This document shows, one piece after another, positions 55,978 through 64,000 of a DNA stretch of 64,000 nt (positions within the stretch are counted from its first letter, which is position 1; the number at the start of each line of letters is the position of its first letter). Position numbers and translations under genes: made by a program. Origin of the DNA: Ophiobolus disseminans (lineage: Eukaryota > Ascomycota > Dothideomycetes > Pleosporales > Phaeosphaeriaceae); contig MU006220.1 in the NCBI GenBank assembly GCA_010093685.1, positions 1,271,502 to 1,335,501 of the forward strand, read 5' to 3'. Below the pieces are notes generated by a model that was not told where the DNA came from, made no database searches, and worked only from the letters and a program-made list of their open reading frames with translations.

Positions 55978-57885
55978 TTAGAAGCCTGTCTCCGTATTTC
56001 CCTCTCCCATGCTCTTGCTCCCGGAGCTTCCACTCTGAATTGCCCCCAGAATCCCATCAATATACCCCGCCCCACTCCACTTCTGATGCGTCAAGACATC
56101 ACAACCCAGGTCCTTTTCCCTCGATTGGACCAAATTGACATATGCAAGCATACCCTCGTCCTTGAAGGCCCTGCTCAATTCGCACGTAATGGTTGCTGTA
56201 GAGTGAATACCCGCCAGACTAATGAGCTGGAAAACGAAGCCGTGCTTCGCAAGATCCCAGACAAACGACTTCAAAGCAGACTCGGTGAAGCCCTGACCCA
56301 TCCAGTTGAAACTGGGCGAGAGGTTGTACACAAACTTCTTGCCAGGGTACTGCTCGCGAATCTCACCGGCGAACTTGGCGGCTTTCTCAACGCTTGGGTC
56401 GCCAGTCTCCACCCACAAGAGGTCGGCGAAGGGTGCGAATTCCTTGCCGCGTTTTGTGGCGGCGGCCATGCCGGCTTTGTAGTGGTAGAAGCCCTCGCGT
56501 GTGCGGGGAATATCCCAGTTGAAGTAAACAGGTGATTTGGTGTACTTTTCAGCTACGGCGCGGCGCTTAAGCAGGGAGTAGTCGGGGTTGGATCGGGTTT
56601 CTTTGAGGTACGACTCGACGGTAGACTGTGATGCACCTTCTTTCTCGAGGTGTTGGACGACAGCTTCGTCAAAGGTTACGAGCTTGTGCTTCTTTACCCA
56701 TGCTGCCTCGTATGCGTCGATTTCTTTGCCCGGTGCGCCTGCTGCTTCCATGTTTTGCAACGTTTCCGCAAGTGGTTCTGACTCTTCAGTCACGCCCTTG
56801 ATGAACTCGTGGTCCCGTACGTCAACGGCGCTCGATAGAAGCTTGCCGCTTTCCGAGTCGGTTCGAGCAATGACGAGGTTCTCGCAGCCCATCATATCCC
56901 ATTGGAAACGTGCGGCCACGAGGCGATTGATGTGGTCGCCAACTGGAACGAGGACCTTTCCTGCAAGATGTCCGCATTTTTTGCCTCCGTGAAGTTGGTC
57001 TTCGAAGTGTACACCAGCGGCACCGTTCTCGGCGAAGAGCTTGGCAAGCTTGATGACCGCAGAGAGGCCTCCGTGGCTGCAGACAGTCAGTCAAAATCAG
57101 TGATGTTAATTGTAATCACATACCCAGTATCGCCATCAGCAATGATGGGCCTCATATAGTCCAAGTATGGTGTCTTTGCCCTCTCCTCAGCACTCATCTT
57201 CCTCCGGTTGTCCCAGTTCTTGCGATCATGTAGCTGCTGTGCCTTGAACATTCGTTGTACTTGATTTGGCACGGTGTTGTATGGGTAGTCACCAAAGTCG
57301 GCGGAGACTTCGTTCGTCGTGGTCAGTACAGAGGAACATGCCCATCCTGAGATGTAGAGCACTTCTTGGTTTGGGGCTTGCTGGGACATTTGTATGGGGT
57401 CAATCGCACCCACTATTGTTTGAACAAGAAGAATCAGTCGTTGCTCTATCTATGGGGAGAGTGGACGCACTGGTATGTACTGGCTCGCCCTTTGCTGCCC
57501 TTTCCTCAAGCAAGTTGAAAAGCTTCCGTGCCATCAACGAGCTGGGGTATGTTTGCTGTAGCGCTCCACGCTTGCTCACGACATCCTCGGCCGAGTATGG
57601 GCGCTTGATGCCCTTGTACCGCGGTGATGCCCACCAGTCCTTCACGGCCTGCACTTGCTCGTCGAAGAGCGCATCTTCTGCCTGGCCTGCCTTCGAAGCC
57701 TCAGGCAAGAGTTGGTACGAGTCGCTTGGTAGGGTTGTTGATACTGGTGGGTCTACGGCCTTGAGTGTGGAATTGGCCATGCGACATGTGGTGGTAGAGA
57801 GCGGACGGAGGAGGTGCGGTGTTCGACTCGATGTTCGCAGAGATCGGCTCTGACGCGCGATGGAACGTGACACTGTTCGCAGCAT
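55978..57885 (-). CDS. mclA: Mitochondrial 2-methylisocitrate lyase
   Basis: Three exons, 57885-57471, 57412-57124 and 57076-55978, give 600 aa. The N-terminus MLRTVSRSIARQSRSLRTSS is a good mitochondrial presequence, and there is no peroxisomal SKL-type tail, unlike glyoxylate-cycle isocitrate lyase. The ICL-superfamily signature GGKKCGHLAGKVLVPVGDHI (catalytic Cys, about residue 260) is intact. SGWACSSVLTTTNEV and PIIADGDTGHGGLSAVIKL are further core motifs. The stretch RFQWDMMGCENLVIARTDSE matches fungal methylisocitrate lyases rather than isocitrate lyases, as far as I recall. The enzyme splits 2-methylisocitrate to pyruvate and succinate, the last step of the methylcitrate cycle that clears propionyl-CoA. 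Divergent from the 2-methylcitrate synthase gene, which supports the assignment. Confidence 0.92.
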
Positions 57886-58409
57886 CGCGATTGAAGGTGC
57901 AGGAAAGAAGCTCTAACCAGCAGAGCTTACTTCCTTACTGTCTGCAAAGATTGTTGGATGGCGTTGGTAAGCAGTCGTTAGTGACGAAAAGTTGCTATGA
58001 CTCGGAGCGAAGTCGGTGATGATGTTTGCCACGCGCGCCTTCTCATCCAATCTCTTCCCGCACGCGGACCGTGATCTACTCGGCGCATGAACTGACGGCG
58101 AATGTCTTGCATCGTGCTCTGCGGCAATGTTTCTCCTCACCCCCGAACATGCCGAGGGTAAACGAGCGCTAGCCGTCTTGGACCCTCTGCCCCTCGGTTC
58201 TGTACCTGACGTCGCGCTCGCATGGACGGCTTGCGCGTGTGAATTTGGTGCCGAGAGTTGCCGTACATTTTTCTCCCTTGCTTCTCGTTCTCCACGGTCT
58301 TCACGATCACATTGTTCTTTGAAGAGATCGGACTTTACAGATCGTTGCTGTGAAGTTTGAGAGCTGCTGTGTTCCCCGCAATCACTTACCCCAGCTACCC
58401 CTCCAAGCC
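57886..58409. promoter_or_regulatory. Shared upstream region of methylcitrate-cycle genes
   Basis: 524 bp separate the start codons of the divergent lyase and methylcitrate synthase genes. No TATA box is obvious; the plus-strand leader near 58380-58405 is pyrimidine-rich. Co-regulation from this region is likely by position only. Confidence 0.6.
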
Positions 58410-60034
58410 ATGGCGTTGAGCGCACGAACAGCTTCACGAGCTCTCCGAGCAGCAAAGGTGAGCTTTGAACAATTGAACACCATACTTAAAGTTAACTAAA
58501 CCTTCATAGGCGCGTCCTTTCGTCTCAGGTACGCAATTGACTGTCTCAGAGCGACTCAGCCTCCTAACATCTTGTTTGCTCCAGTACAAGCATGTCAGTA
58601 CTCTTCATCCTCTGAGCAGGATCTCAAGGAGACTTTCAAGAGGGTTCTGCCAGCGAAGCGCGAGCTCTTGAAGAAGGTCAAGGCCCACGCAGACAAGAAG
58701 CTTGGAGATGTCAAGGTCGAGAATGCATTGGGCGGCATGAGGTATGCAATGGCAGCAAAAATTAGCAACACCATCTGACAATACTGAAGAGGCCTGAAGG
58801 CCATGGTATGGGAAGGCTCAGTCCTCGACGCGAACGAGGGTATTCGATTCCATGGCAAGACCATCAAGGACTGCCAGAAGGAGCTTCCCAAGGGCACTTC
58901 CGGCACCGAGATGCTTCCCGAAGCCATGTTCTGGCTGCTTCTCACGGGCGAGGTTCCATCAGTATCGCAGACCCGCGCTCTTTCAAGAGAACTTGCCGAG
59001 AAGGCTGGCATCCCCAAGTTCGTGGAGAAGATGCTCGACGACTTCCCCAAGGATCTCCACCCAATGACGCAATTCGCATGTGCCGTCTCAGCGCTCAACT
59101 ACGAGTCGAAATTCGCAAAGGCGTACGAGAACGGTATCAACAAGGCCGATTACTGGGAGCCGACGTTCGACGACAGCATCAGCTTGCTCGCGAAGCTACC
59201 TACCATTGCTGCTAAGATCTACCAGAACGCGTACCGTGGTGGAGGTGCCCTTCCCAACGAGGTCGATCTGAACCAAGATTGGGCCTACAACTTTGCTGCC
59301 ATGTTGGGAAAGTCTGGCAAGGAGAACGAGGGCTTCCAGGATCTCCTGCGATTGTACCTCGCGCTGCACGGTGACCACGAGGGCGGTAACGTGTCCGCAC
59401 ACGCTACGCACTTGGTCGGATCCGCGCTCAGCGACCCCTTCCTCAGCTACAGCGCTGGTCTTCAGGGCCTAGCTGGACCTCTCCACGGCCTGGCTGCCCA
59501 GGAAGTCCTGCGCTTCATCCTCGACATGCAAAAGTCGGTCGGAACGAAGTTCACAGAAAAAGACGTCAACGATTTCCTCTGGAAGGTCCTCAAGTCCGGA
59601 CGCGTCATCCCCGGATACGGTCACGCCGTGCTGCGCAAGCCCGACCCGCGCTTCGAAGCGCTCATGGACTTTGCCGACGCGCGGCCAGAAATCGCGGCAG
59701 ACCCTGTCTACCAGCTCGTCAAGAAGAACTCGGAGGTCGCACCCGGTGTGCTCACTGAGCATGGAAAGGTATGTCAAAGAACCCAATTTGTCTTCAGAAT
59801 CGCAGCTAACACCCCACACAGACCAAGAACCCATACCCTAACGTCGACTCCTCCTCCGGCGTCCTCTTCCACCACTACGGCTTCACAGAGACACTCTACT
59901 ACACCGCCACCTTTGGTGTTAGCCGTGGCCTCGGCCCGCTCGCACAGCTCATCTGGGATAGGGCGCTGGGCCTGCCTATCGAGCGTCCCAAGTCGATCAA
60001 CCTGCAGGGTATCCTGGATCAGGTCGAGAAATAG
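58410..60034 (+). CDS. mcsA: Mitochondrial 2-methylcitrate synthase
   Basis: Five exons, 58410-58457, 58510-58528 (19 nt), 58585-58741, 58790-59768 and 59822-60034, give 471 aa. The N-terminus MALSARTASRALRAAKARPF is a mitochondrial presequence. Citrate-synthase-fold hallmarks are GDHEGGNVSAHATHLVGSAL, GPLHGLAAQEVLRF and PGYGHAVLRKPDPRF with the two catalytic His, and SSSGVLFHHYGF with the Asp before it. GTSGTEMLPEAMFWLLLTG, KADYWEPTFDDSISLLAKLP and YRGGGALPNEVDLNQDW follow the fungal McsA pattern and not that of Cit1. The enzyme condenses propionyl-CoA with oxaloacetate and usually accepts acetyl-CoA too. Its neighbour is the last enzyme of the same cycle. All splice sites are canonical. Confidence 0.94.
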
Positions 60035-60957
60035 GGAATCACGTGGGACCGGTTTGGAGGCCGAAAAGTTTAGAAGCGTGAAATCTATTAAATTACAACC
60101 GAATGTGAGCAACACTACTACGATCTTATGCGAATTGTGAGTCAGCGTGGTTGCCGACAATCTGTAATTGCCTTTCACCTACATATTTACATACTATCCT
60201 GACTTCGCTCATCCTTGTAAGACATCACTCCTCACCTAACGCAGATTCGTTGAGTATACCCCAGGTGCCGTGTTGCTCAACACAGAGTGTAGTGCTAGTG
60301 CCTCGACTCCCCTCTCGCATCCCACGCGCCTGAAGCATTTCGATATATTTCACCAAATCTCTCGTTCTTTCACATTCGACCATAGGATCTTGAAACTAGC
60401 GCTTCCCGTTCGCTCAGCGGTACTCAAGCAGGATACCGGCGGATTAGTAGTCAGGTGGGTGACCACTGGCGAATACCCGCTGTTGAATGTTTACGATGTT
60501 TTTTTGCATCGTGTTTGGATGCTGGAGTAGAAAGGCGAAAGCGTCTGGGGAGAGTAAGTTCTCACTATAGAGCGGTGCGGGATAGGCATCGCGCGGTTAT
60601 GTACCTATGTTTTGCATAACTAACGCTAAAATGGTGGGTTGTTAGTGTACATATATGCAATGATCGTTGATATAGTTTGGCGAGGTTGCGGGAGCTATTT
60701 TTTTGAACGGCAACATTGTTATCCGTAAGAGCTGATAGCAGAGGCTGTCTATACTCAAGCAGGAAAACGAGGATGAGTATAGTCAGGATACTGTATGAAC
60801 AATATAATGGAACCAACAATACTACCTCACATTTTCCTCACGACACGCGCTCAAAACCACTATACGAGAGCATTAATACATTATGAAACTTGTATGGAAA
60901 AGCAAAAGGATATCTATACCCACTTCAAACGCCTTAACACCTCCCATACCTAAGAAT
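60035..60957. other. Intergenic between convergent genes
   Basis: Three-prime flanks of mcsA and the glucosidase gene. AT-richer, no gene or repeat recognised. Confidence 0.4.
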
Positions 60958-63894
60958 CTACCACGTCCCCTCCAACGGCAGATCCCGACTCGAAAACCCG
61001 ACACTAATGCCCACCTGCCCGCTTGTTGGCAGCACCCAATTCTGCCTCTTAACGTCCCAATAGCTCAGATCGCGTCTTGTAACATCAAAGGTGACTTCCT
61101 TCCTGTTACTCCCCTTCCCAGCTTCAATAAACACCTTCTCGAAGCCGCGCAGCACGCGGACGGGGAAATCAACAGCTTCGCCAGTCTCATGATCTTTGTA
61201 GCCCTGTGGAAGCGAGATGTAGAGCTGCACGACTGTTGCACCGTCGATGGGGCCGGTGTTGGTAACGGATGCGGAGACGGTGAGGAGCGTGGTGTAGAGG
61301 TCTGGGTTACCACCTGGTCCGCCGCCGGCGTCGCTGAGCGGGGATTGGAGCTGCGAGGTCATAATCTCAGGTTTCTTGATACCTTTGGTGGACTCGAGCC
61401 ATGGGTAGATGTACTTCTCGACCTTGTGGAAGCCGTCGGGGAAGAGGGCGGACGAGGGGTCGGGGAGTTCGGTGGAGTAGCTAGGTGGCGTCACGCCCTC
61501 TGGGCGCGGTGCGGGCAGGGGTGTTTTCTTGCCCTTAGAGCTGATGAGGAGCGAGGAGAGTTTGAAGGTGGAGTAGGAGAGGCCGTAGCCGAATTCGTAA
61601 CGTGGAGCGATGTTTTGCTTGTCAAAGTGGCGGTAGTCGATGTAGAGACCTTCGGAGAAGTTCTGCTGAGGAGCCAGACCGTCTGACGGGCTGGGCAGAT
61701 ACTTGACCTTGCTTCCTGGGCCATAATCTTCCTCCTTCTTTGCGATCGTATACGGAAGTCTTCCGGAAGGATTGACGTCGCCGAACAGAACGTCCACAAG
61801 CGCGTTGCCAGATTCGGTGCCAGGCAGATTAGCCAGCACAACGGCCTTGACGTTCATGATGTCGACAAAGTTGTCCATGATCACTGGACCAACTGCGTGA
61901 ATAACGACAACAACGTCGCCCATGCCTTCTCCACAGCCCTTTGCGACGTCTTGAATGAGTTTTTCGGCACCTTTTTGAAGGTAAAGATCGTTCCTGTCAC
62001 CACGAATGTTTCCGTAATGCTCATATCCTTCGCCAGCATCTGCATTAGCAAACACAATGCAAAGATCTTGATCCTGGAGAATTTCCTTTTGGCTTGGGAG
62101 CTTGTTCTCCAACCAGTCAGTAACGTAAACCGACTCGTTGTCAAAAGCCTGCCGAATTGCAGACATCGGCTCGACCAGGTACGAGTAGTTGACCGCGCCA
62201 GATCCCCAGCCGGAAGCTAGGGTACCTTCGTTGCAGCTCTGGTCTGAGCAGTGGTTGATGCCTTCGTGAGGCAAACGAGCATCCTCGCCGAACACGCCGA
62301 CGCGGTACTTTGTTGCGCTCTTGCCCGTCTTCCAGCCTTTGCGCTCCAAGGGAAGGATCTTGCCTTCATTCTTGAGTAGTACAGTGCCTTCGGCGGCGAC
62401 ACGACGGACAATATGGCTATGGGCGTCTTTTCCTTCTCCCTGGGCGTTGATGTACTGGTTCACTACGCCCTTGCTGTGGTCAGACGGACTACCTTCGTGT
62501 AGTTTTCCGATTCTGTCGTTGGTCCACGAGGAGAAATTTGGTCCGCTCTCCTCGGGCCACTTGTCTTGCCCAACTTGGTACCAAGATGCTACAACTCGTG
62601 TGACCATGTCGTCGAGGCGGTCGATCGGCACACTGCCATTCAACACGGCCTTAGTGAGTTCGGCTCCCCACAGACTGTCGCCCTTTGCCCAACGCAACCC
62701 ATCACCGGGCATTGTCATGTCAAGTCCAGCAAGAGCGCTTGCAACGCCGGCTCGCTGAGCAAGCCAGTCACTCTGGACAAAACCCTGGAAGCCGAGCTCA
62801 TCCTTCAAGACACCATTGAGGAGCTTCGAGTTTTGGCAGGCATACGACGAGTTGACCTGATTGTACGAGCACATGACCGAGGTAACGCCAGCCTTGATGG
62901 AGTCCGCAAATGGCCAGACGTATATTTCGTGAAGCGTGCGATCGTCAATATTGCTCGAGATGGCATTTGGGATGCCCCATTCCCAGGCCTGACGGAAGTG
63001 CTCTTGTTCGTTCGCAACGTAGTGTTTCGCAGTAGCCATGACACCCTCCTCTTGAATGCCCTTGATAATCTCTGCAGCTGCGACGCCTTGAAGTACTGGA
63101 TCAGACCCGAATCCTTCCCAGTTGCGACCACCGGCGGGCATGCGGCCGAGAGGACCCATCGAAGGCCCAAGCAGTACGTGGACGCCCTTGAGTCGCGCTT
63201 CTTTGCCCTGGGCTCTACCGCGCAGGTACATAAGCTCCTTGCTCCAAGTGCTGCCCACGGTGATGCCTGCCGGAAATGCCGTGATGTTGTCGGCAAAGCG
63301 AATGCCCAAAGGCCCATCCTGCAAGCACAATGATGGGAAACCCAGTCTAGGCACCGCTCCGTTGTTGCCCACGCACAGCTCCTGTGACCATCCGACTCCA
63401 GTTGTCACGTTGACCTTTTCCGGCAGTGTCATCTTCTTCACCATATCCGCAGCCTTCTTATAGCTCTCCTCCCACTTCGCATCTGTTCCGCCCTTAGGTG
63501 TTGGATACCACGGCGGGCTCAGCCCATCCTTTGGCACCGACACCTTCCACGCATATATGCCTCCGGAAGCCAGAAGCAGTACTACCGCCGCGATAAACAC
63601 CAACAGCCAGCAGCACCACCGGCCGGGCGCGCATCTTGCTGTTCTCTTTGCGATTGGAAATGGCGTCGCCGTCTCTGCATCCTTATATGAAGCCTTCCGT
63701 ATCTTGAGGTCGCCCGCGCTCTTCTTGCGCTTCAGTTTGCTATCAAAAGCCAATGGATCGTGTTCCTCGAGGTCCTCTAGCGTCGCATTCGAATCGTCGG
63801 AGAAGCGTGTTGGCGTGTCGACGTCGTCGTCAGCCGGGGCATCGAGCCGGGCGTACTTGCCGCGGCGCAGCTCGTGGGACTCGTATGGCGGCAT
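60958..63894 (-). CDS. GH3 beta-glucosidase, type II membrane-anchored
   Basis: Single exon of 978 aa. The cytosolic N-terminus (about 90 acidic and basic residues) is followed by one membrane helix (WWLLVFIAAVVLLLASGGIYA type, about residues 93-113) and no cleavable signal, so the enzyme should be anchored with its catalytic part outside or in the secretory lumen. The GH3 N-domain begins near LPEKVNVTTGVGW (about 157) and contains LCLQDGPLGIRF, LLGPSMGPLGRMPAGGRNWEGFG, AKHYVANEQE and the nucleophile region GFVQSDWLAQRAG with Asp376. The C-domain has AEGTVLLKNEG and GDVNPSGRLPYT, and the FnIII-like end is visible (VLRGFEKVF, GKGSNRKEVTF). The substrate is probably cello-oligosaccharides or other beta-glucosides. 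Close to the membrane GH3 group of Aspergillus. The gene is complete; its promoter lies at the right edge. Confidence 0.95.
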   Translation of the reverse strand: MPPYESHELRRGKYARLDAPADDDVDTPTRFSDDSNATLEDLEEHDPLAFDSKLKRKKSAGDLKIRKASYKDAETATPFPIAKRTARCAPGRWCCWLLVFIAAVVLLLASGGIYAWKVSVPKDGLSPPWYPTPKGGTDAKWEESYKKAADMVKKMTLPEKVNVTTGVGWSQELCVGNNGAVPRLGFPSLCLQDGPLGIRFADNITAFPAGITVGSTWSKELMYLRGRAQGKEARLKGVHVLLGPSMGPLGRMPAGGRNWEGFGSDPVLQGVAAAEIIKGIQEEGVMATAKHYVANEQEHFRQAWEWGIPNAISSNIDDRTLHEIYVWPFADSIKAGVTSVMCSYNQVNSSYACQNSKLLNGVLKDELGFQGFVQSDWLAQRAGVASALAGLDMTMPGDGLRWAKGDSLWGAELTKAVLNGSVPIDRLDDMVTRVVASWYQVGQDKWPEESGPNFSSWTNDRIGKLHEGSPSDHSKGVVNQYINAQGEGKDAHSHIVRRVAAEGTVLLKNEGKILPLERKGWKTGKSATKYRVGVFGEDARLPHEGINHCSDQSCNEGTLASGWGSGAVNYSYLVEPMSAIRQAFDNESVYVTDWLENKLPSQKEILQDQDLCIVFANADAGEGYEHYGNIRGDRNDLYLQKGAEKLIQDVAKGCGEGMGDVVVVIHAVGPVIMDNFVDIMNVKAVVLANLPGTESGNALVDVLFGDVNPSGRLPYTIAKKEEDYGPGSKVKYLPSPSDGLAPQQNFSEGLYIDYRHFDKQNIAPRYEFGYGLSYSTFKLSSLLISSKGKKTPLPAPRPEGVTPPSYSTELPDPSSALFPDGFHKVEKYIYPWLESTKGIKKPEIMTSQLQSPLSDAGGGPGGNPDLYTTLLTVSASVTNTGPIDGATVVQLYISLPQGYKDHETGEAVDFPVRVLRGFEKVFIEAGKGSNRKEVTFDVTRRDLSYWDVKRQNWVLPTSGQVGISVGFSSRDLPLEGTW

Positions 63895-64000
63895 CGTGTA
63901 ATGCAGATACGGTGCTGCGGTAGAGAAGGTAGTTTAGGGATGTATGTGAGGGCACGGCGCGGCTTCCTGAAACAACGCCAGCGGTTTTATACTAGCAGCA

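Noticed and set aside
55978..57885. Glyoxylate-cycle isocitrate lyase
   Set aside because: A mitochondrial presequence, no peroxisomal signal, the RFQWDMMGCENLV signature and the methylcitrate synthase neighbour favour 2-methylisocitrate lyase.
58410..60034. Ordinary citrate synthase (Cit1)
   Set aside because: Sequence blocks (GTSGTEMLPEAMF, KADYWEPTFDDSIS, YRGGGALP) follow the McsA pattern rather than Cit1.

Overview
The window is nuclear DNA of a filamentous ascomycete (Pezizomycotina), most likely a Dothideomycete. The evidence is short spliceosomal introns (mostly 47-65 nt, GTRNGT...CTAAC/CTGAC...YAG) in nearly every gene, genes on both strands without operons, HET and NLR-type self-recognition genes, and fungal-type proteins such as HMG-box and Zn2Cys6 regulators, a membrane GH3 glucosidase and the methylcitrate cycle. 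The class assignment is inference. I assembled exon structures by hand and checked that each proposed CDS stays in frame. No tRNA, rRNA, CRISPR array or intact transposon was recognised.

Left part (1-13 kb): a Ser/Arg-rich hypothetical protein, a caffeoyl-CoA-type O-methyltransferase, a TPT/GDP-mannose-type nucleotide-sugar transporter, a fungal membrane protein of unknown role and an HMG-box transcription factor. 13.5-20.9 kb is an accessory, decaying region. It holds an NB-ARC/TPR NLR pseudogene with at least six in-frame stops, all explicable as C:G to T:A changes. It also holds a small intact unknown gene, a frameshifted HET-domain relic, and a degenerate array in which a short motif (core ATCGCCGAC) recurs every 160-200 bp.

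Middle (20.9-45 kb): a YeeE/YedE sulfur-compound transporter, two doubtful ORFs, a Rab escort protein, a secreted Ser/Pro-rich repeat protein, the divergent pair kynurenine aminotransferase/MGS1, a PHD-finger protein, DPH1, an eight-exon MFS transporter, an NMP-kinase-like gene broken by one in-frame TGA, a coiled-coil protein, an SDR, TYW3 and a DUF2461 protein with unusually long introns.

Right part (45-64 kb): a 4.7 kb gene-less GC-rich stretch, a Zn2Cys6 regulator, a repeat-rich intergenic region, a methyltransferase with a histidine-rich insertion and two GC-AG introns, then mitochondrial 2-methylisocitrate lyase and 2-methylcitrate synthase transcribed divergently from a shared 524-bp region (two enzymes of propionyl-CoA detoxification), and a type II membrane beta-glucosidase. 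The most interesting items are the periodic motif array beside the NLR/HET relics, the methylcitrate gene pair, the His-rich methyltransferase and the long-intron DUF2461 gene.
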